From UBA6059 sp965227155 (lineage in GTDB: Bacteria; Bacteroidota; Bacteroidia; Cytophagales; Cyclobacteriaceae): a stretch of 64,000 nt of DNA. Position numbers and translations under genes: made by a program. Shown piece by piece: positions 17,892-30,446 of the stretch; the first letter of the stretch is position 1, and each line of letters starts with the position of its first letter. Location: assembly GCA_965227155.1 (NCBI GenBank), contig OZ245731.1, positions 930,001 through 994,000 on the forward strand, in the 5' to 3' direction. The notes under the pieces were generated by a model. That model saw nothing but the letters and a program-made list of their open reading frames with translations, did no database searches and was not told the origin of the DNA.

Positions 17892-19589
17892 TTACCAGAA
17901 AAATCCTACCACAACCGCCGTTATCACTAATAATATAACTGCAAGAATGCGATAATTCTCATACCAAGGAAGCCCTTCGAGCTCTTTAGTCTCCGCCGTA
18001 AACAACCCTTTATGCCAAGTTAAGGATTCTGCCACTTCTTCGGGTGGAGCAGGTGTAAGCAAACTAAAAATCACATGTACAATCATGCAAGTCAGCATAA
18101 GTAAAGGTGCCTTGTGTAAGAAATGAATCTTATTAATTGAAGGTGCAAGGTCGTAGGCAATTGAAAAGATAAAAAATATGGATAGCAATAAACCAGTCAT
18201 CAATGCCGCGAATGCTCCATTACCATTAGCACGTTTCCAAAACAGGCCAACCAGGAATACAGCAACCACAGGTGGTGCAATGAACCCTAAAACAAGCTGC
18301 AAATATTCCCAGAGAGAATCTGAAATTTGTTCTATATACTGTGTCCAGAAAGCCGCCAAAAGCACTAGTGCTACCGTGGCAATTTGTCCTACTCTCACCA
18401 ACTGTTTACTGGTAAGGTTAGGGTTTATCTTGGTTACAAAGTCCATGGTAATTAGTGTAGAAGCTGAATTCAATGTCGCGGATATACTGGATGACATAGC
18501 TGCCAGGAGTCCAGCAATCACAAGACCTAAAATGCCGGTAGGTAGCAACTGATATAAAAGCACAGGGTATGTCATATTTGGACAATCATTCAAATTTGTA
18601 CACAATGTTGACTCTCCTGATTCATTTAGAATGTAGTAATTGATACCAGATATATCTAAATCTGAAAATAATACGATCGCCATTACACCTGGGAATATCA
18701 TTAAAAAAATGACCGGAATTTTCATCAAGCCTGCGAAAAGTGCACCCCATCGACCATGGTTGAGATCTTTAGCACTAAGTACTCTCTGTACCATAAATTG
18801 ATTGTTTGCCCAGAAGTAAAAACCCAATATTGGAACACCAAAAAGTAATCCCGTCCATGGCATATATGGATCACTTATAGGGCCCGCCATATCAAAAACC
18901 TCACTAGCAGGCTTACTTGTATAACCACTATTGAAAAGTTCTTGTAGGCCGGCCATCATACCTGACCATCCTCCTACTTCTACTATACAGAAATAGGTTA
19001 GAAACATGGAACCCAAAATCAAAAGCAAAGCTTGAATCACCTCTGTATGCACTACAGAAGATAATCCACCTGGAATTGTATATGCAGCTGCAGCAAGTGC
19101 AAGGCTAATAATTATTATTGTGGATGAAATTTCAGGGAAAATAATTTTTAGAATAAGATTCCCAGCGTACAGACCAGATGCTGTATCAATAATTACATTA
19201 CCTACGATTGTAATGAATGAAAAATAATATCTGGATCTACTGTCATACCTCCGTTCCAAAAATTCAGGCATGGTATATACCTTAGAATTCAAGTAAAATG
19301 GCAGAAAAAATATGGCAAAGAAAACGAGCACAACAGCAGCCATCCACTCATAATTATAAACAGCTGTATTAGTCTGATAAGCATCGGATGTAAGACCTAT
19401 CAAGGTATTACTGCCTATATTCGCTGCGAATAAAGATACACCTACTATAGGCCATGTCATATTCCTACCGGCAAGAAAGTATTCCTCAGAAGATTGCTGT
19501 TTTCCTTTAGATATACCGTACCATATTATACCAAGTATGTATACTACTATAATAGTTATATCAATAAATCCCAGCGATACGTTTTCCAT
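17892..19589 (-). CDS. Sodium:solute symporter family transporter, SGLT-like
   Basis: A 565-residue membrane protein with about 14 hydrophobic segments. The N-terminus (DITIIVVYILGIIWYG), the motif EYFLAGRNMTWP and the SSSISATLNSASTLITMDF stretch are typical of the sodium:solute symporter family, SGLT branch. Such proteins bring in sugars, polyols or other small solutes with sodium. It is the first gene of a symporter-glpK-glpD-amylosucrase unit, so the solute should yield glycerol, glucose or both. GlpF in the same window already covers free glycerol, which makes a glycerol glucoside or other alpha-glucoside a better guess. Substrate is inference. Confidence 0.92.
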   Translation of the reverse strand: MENVSLGFIDITIIVVYILGIIWYGISKGKQQSSEEYFLAGRNMTWPIVGVSLFAANIGSNTLIGLTSDAYQTNTAVYNYEWMAAVVLVFFAIFFLPFYLNSKVYTMPEFLERRYDSRSRYYFSFITIVGNVIIDTASGLYAGNLILKIIFPEISSTIIIISLALAAAAYTIPGGLSSVVHTEVIQALLLILGSMFLTYFCIVEVGGWSGMMAGLQELFNSGYTSKPASEVFDMAGPISDPYMPWTGLLFGVPILGFYFWANNQFMVQRVLSAKDLNHGRWGALFAGLMKIPVIFLMIFPGVMAIVLFSDLDISGINYYILNESGESTLCTNLNDCPNMTYPVLLYQLLPTGILGLVIAGLLAAMSSSISATLNSASTLITMDFVTKINPNLTSKQLVRVGQIATVALVLLAAFWTQYIEQISDSLWEYLQLVLGFIAPPVVAVFLVGLFWKRANGNGAFAALMTGLLLSIFFIFSIAYDLAPSINKIHFLHKAPLLMLTCMIVHVIFSLLTPAPPEEVAESLTWHKGLFTAETKELEGLPWYENYRILAVILLVITAVVVGFFW

Positions 19590-19682
19590 TTTGGTAAGCC
19601 TTTTTGTTTAATTGAATCTCCATATTAGTAATAAAATAGCAATTAAACACACTGATAACGGGGTTAGTCAGTCATATTTTCA

Positions 19683-19698
19683 ATGAAAACGTTTTCAT
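19683..19698. promoter_or_regulatory. Perfect LacI-type palindrome upstream of symporter-glpK-glpD-amylosucrase
   Basis: The 16-base sequence ATGAAAACGTTTTCAT is a perfect palindrome centred on CG, about 94 bases upstream of the symporter start. A 14-of-16 copy lies between the GH13 and GH65 genes. Together they define a probable small regulon. No clean TAnnTTTG element is seen in this upstream region. Confidence 0.65.
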
Positions 19699-19870
19699 CT
19701 TAAAAATATGGAAAGCTGGGTCGTTTAGTTCATTGGAATCGTATTAATAGATTCAACAAAAGATATGCTTTAAGAGAAGGCTTGTTATTTCATAAGGTTT
19801 AAAAATTAAATAGATAATGAATACCCTCTATTTAGGGGTAATTTATGGGATTTATTCAGGTTAGTTGGCA

Positions 19871-19904
19871 TAAAAAAACCCTGACCATATGTATGATCAG
19901 GGTT
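19871..19904 (-). terminator. Rho-independent terminator of the rrn operon
   Basis: On the minus strand AACCCTGA pairs with TCAGGGTT across a 12-base loop, followed by a run of seven T. It lies about 10 bases after the 5S gene and is placed to end the rRNA transcript. Confidence 0.85.
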
Positions 19905-19914
19905 ATAATAAAAA

Positions 19915-20025
<111 letters not shown>

Positions 20026-20186
20026 AACTCTTACTACTTTCGATAAATCTCTAGTAGTTTGTATTTTGTACCAACCTCTTTCGGCTGAGTTACAACCATC
20101 ATAAACTTTATTTAGACGGAAATATCTTTGACATACTATAGAGTAGAAAAAACTTTCTTAAACACCACACGCGAATCGTGCTCCTC

Positions 20187-23078
<2,892 letters not shown>

Positions 23079-23307
23079 GATTCTTTACTAACTCTTCGTT
23101 AGTGCTCGATTCTCGTTTGTGTTTTTTAAAAGTTTTCTCTTCTCTTTCAGTATGTCAATGAACTTTTTACCAGTATACAGCATACATCTCCAATCAGGCG
23201 GCTCCCTAATCTTTAATACATACATCTGGATTTGATCCTAATAGCTCTATCACTAATAGGCGGCTTTCAATAACTATTCCCCTTCGCTAATGCTTCGGAG
23301 CATATAG

Positions 23308-23381
23308 TGGAGGATATCGGAGTCGAACCGATGACCTCCTGCGTGCAAGGCAGGCGCTCTAGCCAGCTGAGCTAATCCCCC
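23308..23381 (-). tRNA. tRNA-Ala (anticodon TGC)
   Basis: A 74-base cloverleaf on the minus strand. The acceptor stem GGGGGAT pairs with ATCCTCC (one G-T), the anticodon loop is CTTGCAC, and the T loop is GTTCGACTC. CCA is not encoded. It lies in the 16S-23S spacer, the usual place for Ile and Ala tRNAs. Confidence 0.96.
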
Positions 23382-23503
23382 AGGTCAATCATCAATGAAT
23401 AATTAACAATTAAAAAAACTGAATAACTGCTCATTGTAAATTGCTAACTGAACCTTGATAAGGTGGGCTTCAAGATTATCTCATCCCTTCTACCCACTTG
23501 TGG

Positions 23504-23577
23504 TGGGCTTACGGGGACTCGAACCTCGGACCTCTACATTATCAGTGTAGCGCTCTAACCAGCTGAGCTATAAGCCC
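23504..23577 (-). tRNA. tRNA-Ile (anticodon GAT)
   Basis: A 74-base cloverleaf on the minus strand. The acceptor stem GGGCTTA pairs with TAAGCCC, the anticodon stem CTACA/TGTAG encloses loop CTGATAA, and CCA is not encoded. It is the first spacer tRNA after 16S. Confidence 0.96.
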
Positions 23578-23750
23578 ATTTAACTAGTCATCTTAGCCTA
23601 GTCGATAAATATGTCAACCTCGGGGTATCGCTTCCCGATTACCCTAATCTCTTTATTCATTCTTAAACGTTTGTAAACAATAGCTGACCATCACAAGAAC
23701 TTAACTAAAGTCGTCTCTTTTGTCTGATTACTTATAGTAACACAGACTCC

Positions 23751-25271
<1,521 letters not shown>

Positions 25272-25548
25272 ATTATAAATTTTAAGCTACAAGTATAAAT
25301 ACCCGTAACTGCCGGGACTTTAACCCAGCCAATGTGTCTGTACCCTAGCTAAATTCTCAAAAGAAATTAATTTTTCTTTCGATGGTCCGCTATCGTTTAA
25401 CAATCGTTCAAAGAACTTTTTGCCCCCCAGAAACTTAAACTATTTATCTAAATTCCCTTGGGCATTCGTACCAAATGACTATCTCATTTAGCTGCTTAAT
25501 CCCCGCCTCTCAACTCCTCTTTTCAACCCTTCCTGCTGAAAGCGGATG

Positions 25549-25581
25549 CAAAACTAGTTAATATTTTTCCCAACACACAAA
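25549..25581 (-). promoter_or_regulatory. Candidate second rrn promoter
   Basis: On the minus strand TTTG (25578-25581) is followed after 21 bases by TAGTTTTG (25549-25556). It lies about 280 bases upstream of the 16S 5' end and downstream of a better match at 25645-25674. Confidence 0.45.
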
Positions 25582-25644
25582 CTTATTTAGAAAAAAATTA
25601 AACCCCCACCACTCAAACCCAAACACCCGCCGCGTAAAGGACGG

Positions 25645-25674
25645 CAAAGATATATAACGATATGATAGCAGCAA
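25645..25674 (-). promoter_or_regulatory. Bacteroidota-type rrn promoter
   Basis: On the minus strand TTG (25672-25674) is followed after 19 bases by TATCTTTG (25645-25652), the same -7 sequence and spacing as the rpmH promoter. It sits between the purA stop and the 16S gene, leaving a leader of about 365 bases before 16S. Confidence 0.65.
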
Positions 25675-25709
25675 TTAAAATTCATTGAAAAGTTATCCAC
25701 AAAATCGAT

Positions 25710-26975
25710 TTACAATTCGATTGTTTGGCTTCTATCAGGTCCAAGCGATAATAAACCTACTGGGGTGCTTGTTTTTGCTTCTATGTATTGAATATAGGCC
25801 GTCAATTCCTTTGGCAGATCTGAGCTATCTTTAATATTATTTGTTGATGAGCCCCAGCCAGGAATTTCTTCGTAATTAGGTTTAATGTTTTCATCACATG
25901 TGTCAAATGGAAAATGATCTGTAGTTTCTCCTTCAATGGTGTAGTTAGTTGCTACCTTAATTGTAGGGAAAGTATTTAAGACATCTGCCTTCATCATGAA
26001 TAAGCGGGTTACACCATTGATCATAGTGGCATAATTCAATGCGGGAAGGTCAAGCCAACCGCATCGTCTAGGCCGGCCTGTAGTGGCGCCAAATTCATTT
26101 CCTTCTTTGCGCATTTTCTCACCATCCTGATCAAAAAGCTCTGTTGGGAACGGACCGCTACCCACCCTAGTGCAGTAGGCCTTGAATATACCCATGACCT
26201 CACCAATATTTCTAGGAGACACCCCTAAACCAGTACATGCTCCTGCGCATGTGGTAGTAGAGCTAGTTACAAAAGGATAACTCCCAAAATCCACATCAAG
26301 TAAAGAACCCTGAGCTCCTTCAGCCAGTATCTTTTTATTATCTCCTAAATATTCGTTAATTAGGTATTCACTATCGACCAGATTGTATTGCTTTAAGAAA
26401 TCCAATGCTTCCAGAAAAGCATCGTCTTCACTATCAACATCCAAATCTCCATCATAAAAATCTATAATCTGTTTATGATAAGCTTTCAGGGATTTATATC
26501 GCTTGTCAAAATCCTTTAACATGATATCTCCCATTCGCAGTCCCATTCTACCAATTTTATCCTGATAGGTAGGCCCAATCCCCTTCAGTGTAGAACCAAT
26601 CTTCTGGTCGCCTTTATCTTTCTCATACACTTTATCAAGCATTCGGTGTGAAGGGAGGATCAATTGTGCTTTTCTTGAGATGAATAAATTGTGTTTAGGA
26701 TCAATACCAAACTTTGCAAGCGCTTCAATTTCCCTCTTTAATGTAACGGGATCCAGCACTACGCCATTCCCTATTACATTAATTATATCCTGACGGAAAA
26801 TTCCAGAAGGTATTTGATGCAGTACATGTTTGATACCGTCAAACTCTAATGTATGCCCAGCATTTGGTCCCCCTTGAAACCTTGCAACTACATCATATTT
26901 AGGTGCCAGGTAATCAACTACCTTTCCTTTGCCTTCATCTCCCCATTGAAGGCCTAACAATACATCTACCGGCAT
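25710..26975 (-). CDS. purA: Adenylosuccinate synthetase
   Basis: A 421-residue enzyme that joins IMP and aspartate with GTP to form adenylosuccinate, the first committed step to AMP. The N-terminal GTP loop GDEGKGK is at 12-18 with D13 the catalytic base, followed by GGPNAGHT with the catalytic histidine. The family signature QGSLLDVDFGSYPFVTSS and the C-terminal GTP-binding stretch are present. Length is normal. It starts one base after the STAS gene stop, so it is probably the last gene of a Fur-STAS-purA unit. Confidence 0.97.
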   Translation of the reverse strand: MPVDVLLGLQWGDEGKGKVVDYLAPKYDVVARFQGGPNAGHTLEFDGIKHVLHQIPSGIFRQDIINVIGNGVVLDPVTLKREIEALAKFGIDPKHNLFISRKAQLILPSHRMLDKVYEKDKGDQKIGSTLKGIGPTYQDKIGRMGLRMGDIMLKDFDKRYKSLKAYHKQIIDFYDGDLDVDSEDDAFLEALDFLKQYNLVDSEYLINEYLGDNKKILAEGAQGSLLDVDFGSYPFVTSSTTTCAGACTGLGVSPRNIGEVMGIFKAYCTRVGSGPFPTELFDQDGEKMRKEGNEFGATTGRPRRCGWLDLPALNYATMINGVTRLFMMKADVLNTFPTIKVATNYTIEGETTDHFPFDTCDENIKPNYEEIPGWGSSTNNIKDSSDLPKELTAYIQYIEAKTSTPVGLLSLGPDRSQTIEL

Positions 26976-26976
26976 T

Positions 26977-27324
26977 TTAATTATTTATTTTACTAAGAGC
27001 TTCCTCTTTTGATTCTACGATTGAAAAAATGGCATTGAGTTTGGTGATTACCAAGAGCTTTTTGACGTGTTCTGATGGATTGACCAGAACAACTTCACCT
27101 CCTTTGTTTCGGAATTTTGTGAGAATAGTTATCAATACGCCAATGCCGCTACTATTGATATAGCGCACCTCAGAAATATCTATAACAGCATTGATTATTT
27201 TCCTGCTGATCTGATCATTGATAAACCCTACTAATTCAGGGCCTGTTTTTTCACCTAGCAGATCGCCGGTTAACTTTATGACAACCACATTTTCTTCTAT
27301 GTGGTGGCTGTAATTACTCTGCAT
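26977..27324 (-). CDS. STAS domain protein, anti-sigma factor antagonist type
   Basis: A 115-residue single STAS domain. The start chosen is ATG at 27322-27324, because upstream sequence in this frame is the fur gene read out of frame and the STAS fold begins at about residue 5. The motif DISEVRYINSSGIGVLI carries the conserved serine that partner kinases phosphorylate (S58 or S59). Such proteins act in partner-switching control of sigma factors or in anti-sigma antagonist pathways. No partner kinase or phosphatase is next to it. It overlaps the end of the Fur gene by 11 bases and precedes purA by one base. Confidence 0.88.
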   Translation of the reverse strand: MQSNYSHHIEENVVVIKLTGDLLGEKTGPELVGFINDQISRKIINAVIDISEVRYINSSGIGVLITILTKFRNKGGEVVLVNPSEHVKKLLVITKLNAIFSIVESKEEALSKINN

Positions 27325-27784
27325 TTGTTGTGCTTTTGTTTTCGTTGGGTTTCTTTTTTGCAAAGAAATATAGAGAGTGATGTGTGATATCAATATCAAA
27401 CATATCCTCCAGAGTATTTTTGATATTTTGAATTCTAGGATCGCAAAATTCCAAAACATCTCCGCTATCCTGCATTAATATATGGTCATGCTGCTTAAAG
27501 CCATAAGACTTTTCGTACTGAGCAAGGTTTTTCCCGAATTGATGCTTGCTCACAAGATCGCATTCTACCAGTAAATCAAGGCTATTATAAACGGTGGCTC
27601 TGCTAACTCGATAGTTCTTGTTTTTCATGCTGATGTAGAGTGATTCCACATCAAAATGACCATCTCTGGTATATATCTCTTCGAGTATAGCGTATCTTTC
27701 AGGTGTTTTTCTTAACCCCTTATTTTCCAGATAGCTAGTAAAGATGCGCTTTACTTCCTCGTACATTTTTTCATTTAGCGGCAT
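27314..27784 (-). CDS. Fur family transcriptional regulator
   Basis: A 156-residue Fur-superfamily protein. The N-terminal winged helix is clear (KGLRKTPERYAILEEIY, then SRATVYNSLDLL). The C-terminal dimer/metal domain follows with HDHILMQDSGDVLEF. In most Fur proteins this stretch reads LxCxxCG and binds structural zinc, but here both cysteines are absent. The distal histidine region THHSLYFFAKKK is kept. It is therefore a Fur relative lacking at least one usual zinc site, so metal or peroxide sensing cannot be assigned. It heads a unit with the STAS gene and purA and has a -7-like element at 27803-27810. Confidence 0.87.
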   Translation of the reverse strand: MPLNEKMYEEVKRIFTSYLENKGLRKTPERYAILEEIYTRDGHFDVESLYISMKNKNYRVSRATVYNSLDLLVECDLVSKHQFGKNLAQYEKSYGFKQHDHILMQDSGDVLEFCDPRIQNIKNTLEDMFDIDITHHSLYFFAKKKPNENKSTTNAE

Positions 27785-27802
27785 AGTCCCTCCTCACAAT
27801 TA

Positions 27803-27810
27803 CAAATATA
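27803..27810 (-). promoter_or_regulatory. Candidate -7 element upstream of the Fur gene
   Basis: The minus strand reads TATATTTG, matching TAnnTTTG, 18 bases before the Fur start codon. No clear -33 TTG is seen. Confidence 0.4.
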
Positions 27811-27827
27811 GATAAATGCACCTATTG

Positions 27828-30044
27828 TTAATGATGTCTTGTGACATTCACCACTCCATTGACCTTTCTCAATTTATCGATCAACATATCTAAATGTCGT
27901 GTATCATTAACGTAAAGCTGAATTTTACCTTCGAATATTCCATCATTAGTATCAAGGGTGATAGATCTCATATTAACTTTTAGTTCCCTGGAGATGATAG
28001 AGGTTACATCATTGATGAGGCCAATTCTATCGGTGCCAACAATTGTAAGTTCGGCAAGGAATGCAATTTCTTTCTGAGAAGTCCATTTAGCTTTGACCAC
28101 CCTGTATCCATAATTAGCCATCAGCTCTGCTGCGTTAGGACATGTGGTTCTGTGTATTTTAATTCCTTCATTTACAGTAGTGAATCCAAATACATCGTCC
28201 CCGGGAATAGGATTGCAGCATTTTGACAACTTGTAGTCAATTACATCCATGTCCTCACCAATAAGCAAGATATCATGGTCTTTTCCTTTAGCGTGCTGCA
28301 GAGCATGTTCCACAGTTTTGGCATCAGAGGCTCGTGTGCTTTTCTTCTTTTCAGCATCTTCCCTGATTTTGCGAAACTGCTTGATATCCTTAGAGTCGAT
28401 ATCTCCCCGACCAACTTTAGAAAATAAGTCCAATGGTGTCTTAGTATTGAAAAATGCTACCAATTGATCTATAGTTTCCTGGTTTAGGGACAGTTTAAGC
28501 TGCTTTAGTTTTCTAATAACAATCTCTTTACCTTCAGCTGCTGCTGCCTTTTTTTCCTCCTTAAGTAGGTCCTTAATTTTGGATTTTGCTTTGGGACTGA
28601 CTACAAACCTGAGCCAATCCTCATTGGGTTTTTGCTTATTGGAAGTGAGTATTTCAACCTGGTCACCATTTTTAAGCACATGATTGATGGGTACAAGTTT
28701 TTGATTCACCTTAGCACCAAGGCATTTACCTCCGATTTCTGTATGAATATCGAATGCAAAATCCAAAGCCGTTGCACCATTTGGCAGTGTTTTTAATTCA
28801 CCCCGAGGTGTAAATACAAAGACCTCCTCATTAAAAAAATTACCTCTGAAGTCATCTACAAATTCCAATGCTGAAGCATCGCTTTGCTCAAGTGTATCTC
28901 GCACTCTTTTGATCCACTGTTCTAGGCCTGATTCCTGATTGGCATTTTCTTTATACTTCCAATGTGCTGCATAGCCTTTCTCGGCTATCTCATCCATTCT
29001 TTTGGTACGAATTTGCACTTCCACCCATTGCCCCTGCGGAGACATAACGGTAGTATGTAACGATTCGTAACCATTTGCTTTGGGGGTAGATACCCAATCT
29101 CGAAGGCGATCAGGGTTCGGCTGATAATAGTCCGTAACGATGGAGTAAATTTGCCAGCACACGGCCTTTTCCATCTCCATAGGAGTATCCACAATAATTC
29201 GTATCGCAAAAAGATCATAAACCTCATCAAAGGTGATGTTCTGCTTTTTCATTTTATTCCAAATAGAAAAAACAGATTTGGGCCTGCCTTTTATTTCAAC
29301 AGGATATTTGTACTGCGTGATTTCCTTTTTTATGGGTTTTATGAAATTGCTGATAAACTTTCGTCGGGACTCCTTTGTGTCGTTTACATTATCAACAATC
29401 ATCTGGTAAGTGCCCGGCTCGGTGTACTTTAGATATAGGTCTTCCAGCTCAGATTTTATACTATACAGACCGAGGCGATGTGCCAATGGGGCATATAGAT
29501 AAATAGTTTCAGATGAGATTTTGAGTTGCTTGTTGCGTGGCATACTGCCAAGCGTACGCATATTATGTAAGCGGTCGGCCAACTTTACGAGGATCACCCG
29601 TACATCCTCAGAAAGCGTAAGCAGCATTTTTCTAAAATTCTCGGCCTGCTGTGAGCTTCCATGCTCAAAAACACCCGAGATTTTAGTGAGGCCATCAATA
29701 ATCCTTGCGATTTTGATCCCAAATTCTCTTTCTATATCTTCAATTTCCCAGTCTGTATCCTCTACCACATCGTGAAGCAAAGCTGAAATGATAGAAGTTG
29801 GGCCAAGACCTATCTCACTCACACATATGGTTGCTACCTCCAAAGGATGGAAAATATAGGGTTCTCCTGACTTCCGCCGCATATTCTTATGCGCCTCCAT
29901 AGAAGTATTGAATGCTTTTTTGATCATTCTCGCATCCCCTTCTTTGAGCATTGGCTTAGCATGACGTAAAAGCCTCCGATAACGGCGAATGATCTCCTTT
30001 TTCTCCTCTTCCTGATCTTTTTGTATTTCGGTACTAATTTCCAT
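27828..30044 (-). CDS. RelA/SpoT bifunctional (p)ppGpp synthetase/hydrolase
   Basis: A 738-residue long RSH protein. The N-terminal HD hydrolase domain has H66 (FHPLEVA) and H91-D92 with E95-D96 (LLHDVVEDTDW), so hydrolase activity is likely intact. The synthetase domain follows with GRPKSVFSIWNKM, FDEVYDLFAIRI and NGYESLHTTV. A TGS domain (about 400-465) and a C-terminal ACT domain (about 660-735) complete the usual order. It makes and destroys the alarmone (p)ppGpp in response to starvation. It is a single gene between the Fur unit and tRNA-Leu, transcribed away from the tRNA. Confidence 0.95.
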   Translation of the reverse strand: MEISTEIQKDQEEEKKEIIRRYRRLLRHAKPMLKEGDARMIKKAFNTSMEAHKNMRRKSGEPYIFHPLEVATICVSEIGLGPTSIISALLHDVVEDTDWEIEDIEREFGIKIARIIDGLTKISGVFEHGSSQQAENFRKMLLTLSEDVRVILVKLADRLHNMRTLGSMPRNKQLKISSETIYLYAPLAHRLGLYSIKSELEDLYLKYTEPGTYQMIVDNVNDTKESRRKFISNFIKPIKKEITQYKYPVEIKGRPKSVFSIWNKMKKQNITFDEVYDLFAIRIIVDTPMEMEKAVCWQIYSIVTDYYQPNPDRLRDWVSTPKANGYESLHTTVMSPQGQWVEVQIRTKRMDEIAEKGYAAHWKYKENANQESGLEQWIKRVRDTLEQSDASALEFVDDFRGNFFNEEVFVFTPRGELKTLPNGATALDFAFDIHTEIGGKCLGAKVNQKLVPINHVLKNGDQVEILTSNKQKPNEDWLRFVVSPKAKSKIKDLLKEEKKAAAAEGKEIVIRKLKQLKLSLNQETIDQLVAFFNTKTPLDLFSKVGRGDIDSKDIKQFRKIREDAEKKKSTRASDAKTVEHALQHAKGKDHDILLIGEDMDVIDYKLSKCCNPIPGDDVFGFTTVNEGIKIHRTTCPNAAELMANYGYRVVKAKWTSQKEIAFLAELTIVGTDRIGLINDVTSIISRELKVNMRSITLDTNDGIFEGKIQLYVNDTRHLDMLIDKLRKVNGVVNVTRHH

Positions 30045-30219
30045 TCGTGCTACTAAGAAAATTTATGGGTGAAGTATTGTTCATAGAATTTATACTATTT
30101 ACATTTGCGTTCCGTTTTCGGGAAGCGAAAGCGAATTTTAATTGATAGCTGATTAATAAAGAAATTAATATTTCTATCATTAAACAAGATTTAAGTTTTC
30201 TTAATTCAGTTTTTAATCT

Positions 30220-30301
30220 GCGGATGTGGCGAAATTGGTAGACGCACTAGACTTAGGATCTAGCGCCGCGAGGCATGGGGGTTCGAGTCCCTCCATCCGC
30301 A
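30220..30301 (+). tRNA. tRNA-Leu (anticodon TAG)
   Basis: An 82-base class II tRNA. The acceptor stem GCGGATG pairs with CATCCGC, the anticodon stem CTAGA/TCTAG encloses CTTAGGA, and a short variable arm is present. CCA is not encoded. It is followed by a terminator-like hairpin at 30378-30415. Confidence 0.96.
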
Positions 30302-30377
30302 CACCGTGGTTGGAAAAGTCCAGCCTGACCTGAGTTACTTCGGGCAAAGAGTCCTTACCATCCACAAAAGAATAAAT

Positions 30378-30415
30378 ACCCTCTTGCACGATTCTGATCG
30401 AGTTAGAGGGTTTTT
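30378..30415 (+). terminator. Terminator after tRNA-Leu
   Basis: ACCCTCT (30378-30384) pairs with AGAGGGT (30405-30411), with a smaller CGAT/ATCG stem inside the loop, then a T run. It lies between tRNA-Leu and the trigger factor gene and may act as a terminator or as an attenuator in the tig leader. Confidence 0.6.
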
Positions 30416-30446
30416 AGTTTCACATTTATACCAAAAAAGTTTTACC

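Noticed and set aside
27325..27459. Upstream extension of the STAS frame
   Set aside because: This stretch is the Fur coding region read in another frame, and the STAS fold starts after ATG 27324.
30306..30446. Upstream extension of the trigger factor frame
   Set aside because: It covers the tRNA-Leu trailer and a terminator-like hairpin, and the conserved N-terminus begins at GTG 30447.
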